64,000 nucleotides of DNA, taken from the NCBI RefSeq assembly GCF_014656455.1, contig NZ_BNCL01000012.1:1-64000 (forward strand). The letters run 5' to 3'. The notes under the pieces are model-generated. The model was not told the origin of the DNA. It searched no databases and was given only the letters and a program-made list of their open reading frames with translations. A program made the translations under genes and the position numbers. The DNA comes from Paracoccus aerius (GTDB taxonomy: Bacteria > Pseudomonadota > Alphaproteobacteria > Rhodobacterales > Rhodobacteraceae). Within the stretch, counting starts at the first letter, position 1. The number at the start of each line of letters is the position of its first letter. Positions 25,298 to 33,948 of the stretch are shown piece by piece.

Positions 25298-26079
25298 TGC
25301 GCCGCCAGCGCTTGCGCCTGTTCGCCCCCGCGGATCAGCAGGGCCAACACCTCGGCGGACAGGCGGCGGAAAGCGGCGGATTCAGGGTCGCGCGACCGGG
25401 GCAGGGTCACGTCCAGATCGGCCATCACCCGGGCCGGGCGGGGCGACAGGACGACGATGCGGTCTGCCAGCATCACGGCCTCGTCCACGGAATGGGTCAC
25501 CAGAAGCGTGGTGGCCTGCTGCCGCTGCCACAGGGGCGGAAGGTCATGGGCAAGCTGGCGGCGCGTCAGGGCGTCAAGCGCACCGAAGGGCTCGTCCAGC
25601 AGCAGGACGCGGGGGCGGGTGACCAAGGCGCGGGCGATGGCCGCGCGCTGCCGCATTCCGCCGGACAGGGCGGCGGGACGGGCGTTCTGGAAACCGCCCA
25701 GGCCCACCAGGTTGATCATCTGATCCACCGCCTGCGGGTCGGGCGCCTGCCGCGCAAGCCTTAGGCCAAGCGCCACGTTGCGCGTCACCGTCAGCCAGGG
25801 CAGCAGGCAAGGATCCTGAAAGGCGACGGACAGACCGCCCTGCTTGCACAGTGCCTGGGGCGGCTGGCCTGCGATCAGGACCTGGCCCGCCGTCGGATCC
25901 TCCAGCCCCGCGATCAGGCGCAGAAGCGTGGACTTGCCGCAGCCCGATGGTCCCAGAAGCGCCGTGGTGCGGCCTGCAGCGAAGGTCAGGTCAATGCCGT
26001 CCACGGCCAGGATGCTGCCGTCGAAAAGCCTCGAGACGCCGGAACACTGGATATCGGCCGGGACGGCGGCCTCAGCCAT
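25294..26079 (-). CDS. ABC transporter ATP-binding protein, SsuB/TauB type (261 aa)
   Basis: It has Walker A GPSGCGKSTLL (near residue 43), Q-loop FQDPCLLPW, signature LSGGMRQR and Walker B VLLLDEP. The PCLLPW and DALTR features are those of nitrate/sulfonate/thiamine-precursor importers. Its start overlaps the binding-protein stop by eight bases, and its stop overlaps the permease start, so the three subunits are coupled. Confidence 0.9.
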   Translation of the reverse strand: MAEAAVPADIQCSGVSRLFDGSILAVDGIDLTFAAGRTTALLGPSGCGKSTLLRLIAGLEDPTAGQVLIAGQPPQALCKQGGLSVAFQDPCLLPWLTVTRNVALGLRLARQAPDPQAVDQMINLVGLGGFQNARPAALSGGMRQRAAIARALVTRPRVLLLDEPFGALDALTRRQLAHDLPPLWQRQQATTLLVTHSVDEAVMLADRIVVLSPRPARVMADLDVTLPRSRDPESAAFRRLSAEVLALLIRGGEQAQALAAQ

Positions 26080-27064
26080 GGATTTCCTCGAGGATCGACC
26101 GATCCCACAGATCCGGCGTCACGCTGCGGCCCAAGAGGGCCAGCGTCTCGATGTTCTGGGCGACGGTTTCCTCGGACCACCAGCCAAAGCCGTTGGCCTG
26201 GGTCAGGTCGGAAAACATCAGCGGGACCTGTCGGCGGGCCTGCAGCTTCTGGGTCTCAAGGTCCAGCCCGGCATCCGGGAACGTCTCGACCGTCAGAACG
26301 GCCGCGGCATCGGTGTCGGCGCGATAGGTGTCCCAGCCCCGCACCTCTCCGCCCAGCAGGGCCACAAGCTCGGCCCGGCGGTTGGCGATGCTGTCGGTCG
26401 TGGCGATATAGGTCTGGGAATGCAGCGCATAGCCGTGATCGGCCAGCAGCATGGTTTCGGCCGGGACGCCCTGCATCTCCATCGCGACAGGCAGGTCGGT
26501 TTCCCAGCACAACAGGCAATCGACCTCGCCCGCCAGCAGGGGCTGGGCCGAATATTGGGTGGGGACGACCTGGACCCCGCCGATGTCGACGTCGTTCAAC
26601 GTGCAGAGCGCCTGCAGGACAGGCGTGTTCGCCACCGCCATGCCGATCCGCTTGCCCACCAGGTCAGCGGGCACCCGCACCGGGTTCGCAGGCATCGAGG
26701 CGATGGCAAAGGGGTTCTTCTGCATCGCCACGCCGATGATCCTGAAGGGCGCACCCTGGGCGACAGCAGCGGCGGTATAGTCGGCGGCGGAAATCCCGAT
26801 CAGCGCCGTCCCCGCCACGACCGGAGGCTCGACCGGGGCGTTCGGTCCGCCCTGCAGCAGCGTCACCTCCAGCCCGGCATCGCGCCACCAGTTGTTCTTC
26901 CGGGCGATATAGCTGCCGGCGAACTGCACCGAATGCAGCCATGACAGTTGCAGCCCGACCGGCACCTGCGCCGCAGCGGGCCGCACCAGCCCCAAGCCCC
27001 CCAGGGCAAGCCCCGCCGCCCCCGCTTGCATCAGGCGGCGCCGTGTCAGGGGGATAGGGGTCAT
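26072..27064 (-). CDS. ABC substrate-binding protein, NMT1/THI5-like (330 aa)
   Basis: A twin-arginine signal (LTRRRLMQAGAAGLALGG, about 6-23, ending AAAQ) suggests Tat export to the periplasm. The mature part is an NMT1/THI5 domain (QLSWLHSVQFAGSYIARKNNWWRDAGL). This family binds thiamine-pyrimidine precursors, riboflavin, nitrate, sulfonates or others. An unusual Cys pair occurs in EVDCLLCWETD. A GGAG ribosome site precedes the ATG. No thiamine or sulfonate gene is nearby, so the ligand is unknown. Confidence 0.83.
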   Translation of the reverse strand: MTPIPLTRRRLMQAGAAGLALGGLGLVRPAAAQVPVGLQLSWLHSVQFAGSYIARKNNWWRDAGLEVTLLQGGPNAPVEPPVVAGTALIGISAADYTAAAVAQGAPFRIIGVAMQKNPFAIASMPANPVRVPADLVGKRIGMAVANTPVLQALCTLNDVDIGGVQVVPTQYSAQPLLAGEVDCLLCWETDLPVAMEMQGVPAETMLLADHGYALHSQTYIATTDSIANRRAELVALLGGEVRGWDTYRADTDAAAVLTVETFPDAGLDLETQKLQARRQVPLMFSDLTQANGFGWWSEETVAQNIETLALLGRSVTPDLWDRSILEEIHG

Positions 27065-27126
27065 GGCAATTCTCCGACAGGAAACAGGATCATCATGGGG
27101 CGCAAGGGCATGGGCAGGCAAGACTT

Positions 27127-28677
27127 TCATGCCTGCGGCAGTTTGCCGCCGAAGCCGCGCAGGATCAGGTCGCGCATCCGGTCCATCGGCATCGCCGTGC
27201 TGCCCTCGGCCGGCACCAGGCCCGGCTGGAACCCCCATTCGGCGGCGCGATCCACCAGGTGGGGTGGGCCGATCAGGTGGATCGCAACATCGGGGCCGCC
27301 GTCCTGCGCGACCCAGGGGGCGGGCTGGTGATCGCCCAGCACGATCATCAGCGGCGGGTCGCCCGCGTGCAGCAGGGCGTAATCCATCACGGTGGACAGG
27401 CTGTAATCCACCGCATCCCGATAGGCGGCCCGGACCCGGTCGCGGTCGCGCCAGACCACCTCGGGCGGATCGCCCGCCACCGCCATGGGGTCGAAGACCC
27501 TGCCGTCGCCAAGGCGGTCCCAGGGCAGCAGATCGGGCACCGGCACCCAGGGCGCGTGCGATGAGATCAGCGCCACCTGCGCGAACAGGTGCGGCGGCCC
27601 GGCCCCGTCGCGCAGCAGCCTGTCCGTCGCCGCCAGGGTGAACTGGTCGGGCATGGTGACCCAGTTGAACGGCAGCCCGCGATAGCCCAGGTCGGAGGCC
27701 GCCAGCACGCGGTCAAAGCCCATCGTCGCGGCCTCGGGCCAGGGGCGGGTAATGGCGGGCATGACCGCCGCCGTGCGAAAGCCCGCACGGCGCGCATGGT
27801 GGAACAGCCCCTGCCGCCCGCTGGCCAGAACGGCGGCATGGCTTGCCTGGTCCGCGATCCACAGCCCATTGGCGAAGGTCGCATGGGACAGCCAGCTTTG
27901 CCCGCCCTGCGTCGGCGCCGCCAGGAAACCTGACCGCATCGCCAGCCCCGCCCCGGCCAGCCGGCTTTCGGCGCGGCGCAGGGTCGGCAGGTGCCGCCCG
28001 GCATGGAAGGGCACGTCAAAGCTGGCCCTGCCATAGCTTTCGACAAAGACCACCAGCACGTCGCGGTCGATCGCGGACAGCAAGCCCGGCGCATCGGCCA
28101 GCGGATCCTCGGCCGCAAGTTGCCGGATCCGGCGCAGATCCTGCGCGGTTCGGCCCAGGACCTCGGCCCGCGCAAGGACATAGGGCCCGTTCCCCGGCCA
28201 GGCCTGCCCCAGCCAGGCAGCGCCCAGGGCCAGCGCCGCCGTCAGGCAAAGGGCCAGCCGATGCGAAGGAGGCCAGCGTCGCCGTGCCCAGACCCCCGTC
28301 GCCCACCACAAGGCCGCGCCTGTCGCCAAGGCTGCGGCCGCGACGCCAGCCGTCATGGCCAGAAGCCGCCAACCGCCTGTCGCGTCGACCAGAAGCTCGA
28401 TTCCCGATCCGATCAGGGTCACGTCGGTCAGCAGGTTGAACGGCCGCCCCAGGGCCGAGATCATTGCCAGATCGGCGATCTTCTGCACCGCCAGCAGCAA
28501 CAGGGCCGCCATGACCAGCAGCCGGCCCCAGCGGCCCAGCAGGGCCAGCCCCAGCAGGATCAGCGGCAGTTCGGGGGAAAGGCGGATCAACGCCTGGGCC
28601 GCGGGCATCGGCGCCGGCGGCAGGACCAGCAGCAGGTGGATCACGAAAGCCGCAGCCAGCAGGCGCAGGGCGGTCAA
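27127..28677 (-). CDS. LtaS-like membrane sulfatase-fold phosphotransferase (516 aa)
   Basis: The N-terminal 170 residues hold about four to five hydrophobic segments. The C-terminal domain is a sulfatase/alkaline-phosphatase fold with VVFVESYGRA (metal Glu), a candidate nucleophile Thr in AAPTQGGQSW and the GDHQP metal motif. This matches lipoteichoic-acid synthase-like and OpgB/phosphoethanolamine-transferase-like enzymes that move polar head groups onto exported lipids or glycans. The start is inferred as TTG at 28677: it has GGAGG five bases upstream and overlaps the preceding stop as TTGA. A GTG at 28689 is the alternative. Confidence 0.78.
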   Translation of the reverse strand: MTALRLLAAAFVIHLLLVLPPAPMPAAQALIRLSPELPLILLGLALLGRWGRLLVMAALLLLAVQKIADLAMISALGRPFNLLTDVTLIGSGIELLVDATGGWRLLAMTAGVAAAALATGAALWWATGVWARRRWPPSHRLALCLTAALALGAAWLGQAWPGNGPYVLARAEVLGRTAQDLRRIRQLAAEDPLADAPGLLSAIDRDVLVVFVESYGRASFDVPFHAGRHLPTLRRAESRLAGAGLAMRSGFLAAPTQGGQSWLSHATFANGLWIADQASHAAVLASGRQGLFHHARRAGFRTAAVMPAITRPWPEAATMGFDRVLAASDLGYRGLPFNWVTMPDQFTLAATDRLLRDGAGPPHLFAQVALISSHAPWVPVPDLLPWDRLGDGRVFDPMAVAGDPPEVVWRDRDRVRAAYRDAVDYSLSTVMDYALLHAGDPPLMIVLGDHQPAPWVAQDGGPDVAIHLIGPPHLVDRAAEWGFQPGLVPAEGSTAMPMDRMRDLILRGFGGKLPQA

Positions 28678-29408
28678 CGGTGCCTCCACAGCCAGCGGAT
28701 GTCCACCGCGAAGGATCCGACCAGCAGCAGGGCGGCGATCCGGGCCAGGACGATCCCCTGACCGGGCGAAAGCAGCGGCGTCTGCAGCACGATCAGCGCG
28801 GCGATCTGGATCACGCAGATGGCCTTGCGCCAGCGGCGGACAGGCAGCGCGCCTTGCAGCCAGGGCAAGACCCAGCTCGCCAGCACGAAAACATAGCGGA
28901 TCAGTCCCAGCACCAGGACCTCGGCCCCTACGACGGTTCCGGCAATGACGTGTAGCGCTAGGACCAGGGCCAGGGCCGCGTCCACCTCCATGTCGAAGCG
29001 GGCGCCGAAGGCGGAAACAAGGCCGCTGCGGCGGGCCAGGAACCCGTCCAGCCCGTCCATCGCCAAGCCGATGCCGGCCACCAAGGCCACGGTCCAGCCT
29101 GCGGGCCGGTCCGCCATCAGCGGCATCAACAGCGCACAGACCAGCCCCGCCCGCAGCAGCGTCACGACATTGCAGCCGCCGATCCGGCGGTGCGGATAAT
29201 AGCGCCGCATCAGGACCGCAACCGCCGTGCTTGCCAGAAGGAAGGCCAGAACCGCGCCCAGCAGTCCTGGCGCCGTTGCAGGCAGGACAGCGGTCAGGGC
29301 CGCGATCGTCGCGACGCCGGCCATGGCCGTCGCCGCCACCTGCGCGGGGATGGTCCCTGCAAGGTACCGTTGAAGTCCTGCAAGCTGGAAGGCGTGGGTG
29401 CCGCGCAT
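28674..29408 (-). CDS. CDP-alcohol phosphatidyltransferase (244 aa)
   Basis: This membrane enzyme makes a phosphodiester-linked lipid from a CDP-activated donor. The signature D-G-x2-D-G-x3-A-R-x8-G-x3-D-x3-D is seen from DGLDGFLARR to GARFDMEVD (about 126-150). There are six to seven hydrophobic segments. It is first in the six-gene cassette, and its product may be the head-group donor or acceptor for the LtaS-like enzyme next to it (inference). It is divergent from the cytochrome b561 gene. Confidence 0.85.
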   Translation of the reverse strand: MRGTHAFQLAGLQRYLAGTIPAQVAATAMAGVATIAALTAVLPATAPGLLGAVLAFLLASTAVAVLMRRYYPHRRIGGCNVVTLLRAGLVCALLMPLMADRPAGWTVALVAGIGLAMDGLDGFLARRSGLVSAFGARFDMEVDAALALVLALHVIAGTVVGAEVLVLGLIRYVFVLASWVLPWLQGALPVRRWRKAICVIQIAALIVLQTPLLSPGQGIVLARIAALLLVGSFAVDIRWLWRHR

Positions 29409-29513
29409 GACGGAAGCCTAGGGAAAGGCTGCAATCCGTCAAGCGCGTCCTGCAATCCCGCTTCGCGGAGGGCGGCTTTTCTGCTAGCCTTGGCCCGACA
29501 AAGGAGCCCAGTC

Positions 29514-30092
29514 ATGGCCGATCCCCAGCCGGGCTATCGCCCGGCCGCCCGATGGTTGCACTGGATCGTCGCGGCGGTCGTGCTGCTGATGATCCCTGCA
29601 GGCCTGATCATGATCCGGGACGGGATTTCCCGCCCCGTGCAGGACGCGCTGTTCCTGTTCCACAAGAACATGGGCGTGCTGCTGGTGCCGGTGATCCTGG
29701 TGCGGATCCTGTATCGCCTGACGCACAAGGCACCGCCCCTGCCGCGCACTGTTCCCGGCTGGCAGAGGATTGCGGCGCGGCTGTCGCATGTGATGCTTTA
29801 CCTGCTGCTGGTGGTCATGCCGGTCAGCGGCTTTGTCCGCGTCCGCGCGGGCGGCTTTCCGATCGAGCTTCTGGACCGGCTCGGCGTCGGGCCATGGCTT
29901 CCGAAATCGGAACGGGTGGCCGAGGTCGCCCAATCCATCCATGCGATCGGCGCCTATGCCCTGATCGCGGTTCTGGCGATCCACGTCGCCGCCGCCATCC
30001 AGCACGCCCTGATCCGCCGCGACGGCGTCTGGTCGCGCATGTGGCCCCCGGCGGGGCCGGGCAAGACCCGTGCCGTCAGACCAGGGCGATGA
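29514..30092 (+). CDS. Cytochrome b561 family protein (192 aa)
   Basis: This four-helix di-heme membrane protein moves electrons from the quinone pool, for example to oxygen or periplasmic oxidoreductases. Candidate heme His residues occur in AARWLHWIV, FLFHKNMG, RLSHVMLY and in the last helix (LAIHVAAA). The ATG has an AAGGAG ribosome site. Its 3-prime end overlaps the end of the convergent cyclase gene by 17 bases. Confidence 0.88.
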   Translation: MADPQPGYRPAARWLHWIVAAVVLLMIPAGLIMIRDGISRPVQDALFLFHKNMGVLLVPVILVRILYRLTHKAPPLPRTVPGWQRIAARLSHVMLYLLLVVMPVSGFVRVRAGGFPIELLDRLGVGPWLPKSERVAEVAQSIHAIGAYALIAVLAIHVAAAIQHALIRRDGVWSRMWPPAGPGKTRAVRPGR

Positions 30093-30891
30093 TCCGCGCA
30101 GGACCACCGGTGCCGCCGCGGTGCTTGGGCGCGCCGATGAAGACGGTGGCCCCCGTCGCGGGAAGCTGGTCCAGGTTCGCCAGCCCCTCGATCCCGAACC
30201 GGCCAGACGGCAGCCAAGAATAATGCACCGCGAAATCGGCCGAGTTTCCCGGATCCAGCGACAGCGTATCCACCCCGATCGACGCCGCGCCTGCATCGGC
30301 CAGCAGATCCGTCGCGGCCTTGGAAAAGCCCGGAAAGGCCAGCGTGCCGTCCGGCAGGTTGCGCCAGGACGGATCGCCCATCCGTGCGGACCAGCCCGAA
30401 TTCATGGCCACGCAGGCGCCCGCCGGAAGATCGCCATGGGCCGAGATCCAGGCCTCGACATCGGCAGGCTCGACGGTGGCATTCGGGTCTTCAGCGGCCT
30501 TGGCCGAGATGTCGATGATGCAGAGGGGGGCGATCAGGTTCTCGACCGGAAGGGCATCGACCGAGATGCCGCCTTGCGCGAAATGCAGCGGGGCGTCGAT
30601 ATGGGTGCCGGTATGTTCGAAGATGGTCAGCTTGAACAGGTGATAGCCGTCCGGGTCGAAGTTCTTGTCCGGCTCGAAAAGGATGCCCGGCTTGCCGTCG
30701 AAGGTCGGGAAGTCGCTGTCATAGGCATGGGTCAGGTCCACCACCCGCCCGCTTGCCTGCGCCATGGCGGGCCTTGCGGCCGCCAGGCCCGCCGCGGCAC
30801 CAAGGGCTGCGGTGGCGGCCGCGCCCGAAAACAGCCTGCGACGCGACATCATGTGGTGTTTCACGTTCTCGATCAGGCAGGCGTTGCACAT
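30076..30891 (-). CDS. Cyclase/kynurenine-formamidase family metal hydrolase, Tat-exported (271 aa)
   Basis: The HTGTHIDAP motif (near residue 94) is the metal-binding signature of the cyclase family that includes kynurenine formamidase. The N-terminus begins MCNACLIENVK and then has a twin-arginine signal (SRRRLFSGAAATAALG, ending AMAQA), so the enzyme is probably exported. An AGGGAG site precedes the ATG at 30891. No tryptophan-pathway gene is adjacent. The divergent hydratase gene starts 130 bp away. Substrate unknown. Confidence 0.82.
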   Translation of the reverse strand: MCNACLIENVKHHMMSRRRLFSGAAATAALGAAAGLAAARPAMAQASGRVVDLTHAYDSDFPTFDGKPGILFEPDKNFDPDGYHLFKLTIFEHTGTHIDAPLHFAQGGISVDALPVENLIAPLCIIDISAKAAEDPNATVEPADVEAWISAHGDLPAGACVAMNSGWSARMGDPSWRNLPDGTLAFPGFSKAATDLLADAGAASIGVDTLSLDPGNSADFAVHYSWLPSGRFGIEGLANLDQLPATGATVFIGAPKHRGGTGGPARIIALV

Positions 30892-31020
30892 CGCGCTATC
30901 TCCCTCTGCGGCTTCGCCATGGAACCGCCTGTGGGGCGAGCCTGTCAAGCGCCGCCAAAAGGGTGACGGTTCGGCCCGGCGCGGCTTGCAGGACAAGCGG
31001 GCTTGTGATCCCCTGCCCCC

Positions 31021-31848
31021 ATGACCCAGACCCAAACCCGTTCCATGCCAGACGACGCGCTTTCGGCCGAGATTATCCGCTCCTTGGCGGAAGGCCGGCA
31101 GATCCCCTGCCTGACCACACGGGACGGCGGCCTGAGCCTGAGCCGCGCCTATCGCATCGGCGCGCTGATCGAGGCCGCGCGCGTCGGGCAGGGCAGCCAG
31201 GTCGTGGGGCGCAAGATCGGCTTCACGAACAAGACGATCTGGGACGAATTCAACGTCTCGGCCCCGATCTTCGGGCCCATGTATGACAGCACCGTCCGGC
31301 CGCTGGGCGTACCTTTCCCGCTGACAGGGCTGATGGAGCCCCGCATCGAACCCGAGATCGCCTTTCGCCTTGCCGCAGCGCCGGGACCGGGAATGGCGCC
31401 CGACGCGCTGATCACCTGCATCGGGGGCATCTGCGCGGGGTTCGAGATGGTCCATTCGATCTTTCCGGGCTGGCGGTTCGAGGCTGCGGATACCGTGGCG
31501 GGCTTCGGGCTGCATGGCGCCTTCCTGCACGGCCCGATCCGGGATCTGGATCCGTCCGAACGGTTTGACTGGGTGGAACGGCTGCGGGATTTCGAGACTA
31601 CCTTGTCGCGGGACGGGGTGGTTCTGGACCGGGGCCATGCCCGCAACGTCCTGGGTGGCGGGCCTCTGGTCGCCTTGGGCCATCTGGCGGATCTCCTTGC
31701 AACGATGCCCGACGCAGCCCCTTTAATGCCGGGCGACATCGTCACGACCGGCACCTTGACGCAAGCCCTTCCTGTACGCGCGGGCGAGACCTGGCAGGCG
31801 GATTTCGACAGGCTGCCGCTGGACAGCATCCGCATCGACCTGATCTAA
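31021..31848 (+). CDS. 2-keto-4-pentenoate hydratase / fumarylacetoacetase-superfamily protein (275 aa)
   Basis: The protein belongs to the MhpD/HpaH hydratase group of the FAH superfamily. The core GRKIGFTNKTIWDEFNVSAP and the metal-binding EPRIEPEIAFRL segment are conserved, and the GDIVTTGTLTQALPV end is typical. Hydratases of this kind add water to 2-hydroxy-dienoates in meta-cleavage pathways, and some members are decarboxylases. It is followed after 57 bases by an SDR gene on the same strand, but no ring-cleavage dioxygenase is near. Confidence 0.8.
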   Translation: MTQTQTRSMPDDALSAEIIRSLAEGRQIPCLTTRDGGLSLSRAYRIGALIEAARVGQGSQVVGRKIGFTNKTIWDEFNVSAPIFGPMYDSTVRPLGVPFPLTGLMEPRIEPEIAFRLAAAPGPGMAPDALITCIGGICAGFEMVHSIFPGWRFEAADTVAGFGLHGAFLHGPIRDLDPSERFDWVERLRDFETTLSRDGVVLDRGHARNVLGGGPLVALGHLADLLATMPDAAPLMPGDIVTTGTLTQALPVRAGETWQADFDRLPLDSIRIDLI

Positions 31849-31905
31849 GGTCCGCAGGCTTGCGGCGCGGCCCCTGGTCCGCCGCCCAATGGCAAGGAGG
31901 ATGGG

Positions 31906-32655
31906 ATGGTCAACCTGCAGGGCAAGGTGGTTCTGGTTACCGGGTCAAGCCGGGGCATCGGCGCGGCCGCGGCGCGGGCCTTTGCCCAGGCCGGGGCCCG
32001 CGTCGGCGTGATGGCCCGCAGCGAATCCGCCGTGAACGACCTAGCGGCCCAGATCGGCGGCATCGCCCTGTCAGGCGACGTGGCCAGCCCCACGGACATG
32101 GAACGCGCGGTCGCCACGCTTGTCGAACAGGCGGGACGGCTGGACGTCCTGGTGAACAACGCGGGCCTGATCGGGCCCATTGCCGGGATTTCGGCGGCCG
32201 ATCCCGGCGAATGGGGCCAGGCCATCGACGTGAACCTGAAGGGCGTCTTTCACGGGATGCGCGCCGCGCTGCCGGTGATGAGGGCGCAGGGCGGCGGCAC
32301 GATCCTGACCGTCGGATCGGGCGCGGCCCACAATCCCCAGGAAGGATGGAGCGCTTATTGCGCCAGCAAGGCAGGCGCCTGGATGCTGACCCGCGCCCTG
32401 GATCACGAGGCGCGAAGCCAGGGGATCCGCGCCATCAGCCTGTCCCCCGGCACCGTCGCGACCGACATGCAGGACGCCATCCGCAAAAGCGGCGTCAACC
32501 CGGTCAGCCGGCTTGACTGGTCTGTCCACATTCCGCCCGAATGGCCCGCCCGTGCCCTTGTGTGGCTGTGCGGCCCTGACGGCGACGAGTTCCTGGGGAC
32601 CGAGGTATCGCTGCGGGACGAAGCCATCCGCCGCCGTGTCGGGCTGATCCCCTGA
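31906..32655 (+). CDS. Short-chain dehydrogenase/reductase (249 aa)
   Basis: This classical SDR has the cofactor motif TGSSRGIG (about 12-19), NNAG, a catalytic Ser in VGSGAA and the Tyr-x3-Lys pair in YCASKAG. It has a strong AAGGAGG ribosome site. It follows the hydratase and probably forms a two-gene operon with it. Substrate unknown. Confidence 0.85.
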   Translation: MVNLQGKVVLVTGSSRGIGAAAARAFAQAGARVGVMARSESAVNDLAAQIGGIALSGDVASPTDMERAVATLVEQAGRLDVLVNNAGLIGPIAGISAADPGEWGQAIDVNLKGVFHGMRAALPVMRAQGGGTILTVGSGAAHNPQEGWSAYCASKAGAWMLTRALDHEARSQGIRAISLSPGTVATDMQDAIRKSGVNPVSRLDWSVHIPPEWPARALVWLCGPDGDEFLGTEVSLRDEAIRRRVGLIP

Positions 32656-32787
32656 TCGCGGCAGGGGTCGTCCTGCCGCGCCGCAGATTCTGATCGTTCC
32701 GTGACTGGAGGAGAAAGACGCAAGCGGATAAGCAGCAAGCGACCCTGCCCCTCTTTCCCGGCCCGGGGCGGAACCGAAAGGCCTGTC

Positions 32788-33876
32788 ATGCACGCAAACC
32801 CGGCGTCATCGCTCGAGCTTGAAGCCATCTCGCGCCATTTCGAGGGGCGGGCCGTCCTGTCGGACATCTCTCTGTCGATCCCGCCGGGCCGGATCACCTG
32901 CCTGCTGGGACAATCGGGTTGCGGCAAGTCGACTCTGTTGCGGATCATCGCGGGCGTGGACCGGCCCGACCCCGGCGGCCGCATCCGGGTGGGCGGCGTC
33001 GATGTAGTGGGTCCGGGCATGTTCGTCGAACCCGAGGACCGCAAGATCGGCTTCATGTTCCAGGATTACGCGCTGTTCCCGCATCTTAGCGTGGCCGACA
33101 ACCTGGCCTTCGGGTTGCGCGCCCTGCCGCGGGCCGAACGCCGCAAGCGCGTGGCAAGGGTGGCCGAACGCATCGGCATCACCGGCCTTCTGGACCGCTA
33201 TCCCCATTCGCTGTCGGGGGGCGAACAGCAGCGCGTGGCCCTGGCCCGCGCGCTTGCCCCCGAACCAGCGATCCTGCTGATGGACGAGCCGTTTTCAAAC
33301 CTTGACCAGGGGCTTCGAGAAAAGGTCCGGCGCGAAACGGTGGAAACCCTGCGCCGCATCGGCACCACCGCGATCATCGTCACCCATGACCCGCAAGAGG
33401 CGCTTGCCGTGGGCGACCTGATCGTCCTGATGCGCGCGGGCCGGATCGAACAGGCAGGCACACCGTTCGAGATCTATGACCGCCCCCATTCGCCCTATGC
33501 CGCCGAGTTCATGGGGCCCTGCAACCGCCTGACCGGCATCTGGTCCGACGGCAGGATCGAGACGCCCATCGGCACCTTCCCCGCCGATCTGGACCTGCCC
33601 GACGGATCCCTGGCCCTCGCCTGCATCCGGCCGCAGGCGCTGTCGATCGGGCCGGACGGGCAGGGCATCTCGGCCCGCGTCGTGGCTAAGACCTTCACGG
33701 GAGAAAGCGAACAGATCGACATCATGGTCCATCCCTTGGCGCAGACCTTGCGGATGCATTCCCATTTCCGCATTCCCATGGCGATCGGGGAAAAGGTCAG
33801 CCTGCAACTGAACGGCGCGCAGATCCATGTTTTCCCCGAGCCTCCGGCCGTCGACCCGCTGCAGCCGGAAACTTGA
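32788..33876 (+). CDS. fbpC: Ferric iron ABC transporter ATP-binding protein, FbpC type (362 aa)
   Basis: Walker A GQSGCGKSTLL, signature LSGGEQQR and Walker B LLMDEP mark an ABC ATPase. A C-terminal TOBE-like extension (from about residue 245) and the PYAAEFMGPCNRLTG linker are typical of FbpC/PotA-class importers. It is first in an operon with the binding protein and permease. The order ATPase, binding protein, permease is less common than fbpABC. The ATG at 32788 is used; an open frame extends upstream without family similarity. Confidence 0.85.
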   Translation: MHANPASSLELEAISRHFEGRAVLSDISLSIPPGRITCLLGQSGCGKSTLLRIIAGVDRPDPGGRIRVGGVDVVGPGMFVEPEDRKIGFMFQDYALFPHLSVADNLAFGLRALPRAERRKRVARVAERIGITGLLDRYPHSLSGGEQQRVALARALAPEPAILLMDEPFSNLDQGLREKVRRETVETLRRIGTTAIIVTHDPQEALAVGDLIVLMRAGRIEQAGTPFEIYDRPHSPYAAEFMGPCNRLTGIWSDGRIETPIGTFPADLDLPDGSLALACIRPQALSIGPDGQGISARVVAKTFTGESEQIDIMVHPLAQTLRMHSHFRIPMAIGEKVSLQLNGAQIHVFPEPPAVDPLQPET

Positions 33877-33948
33877 CGAAAATACTAGACTACCCGTTGC
33901 CGGCTGCGTAAGACCCTTTGCAACGGAACAAACGTCGGAGGGAACATC

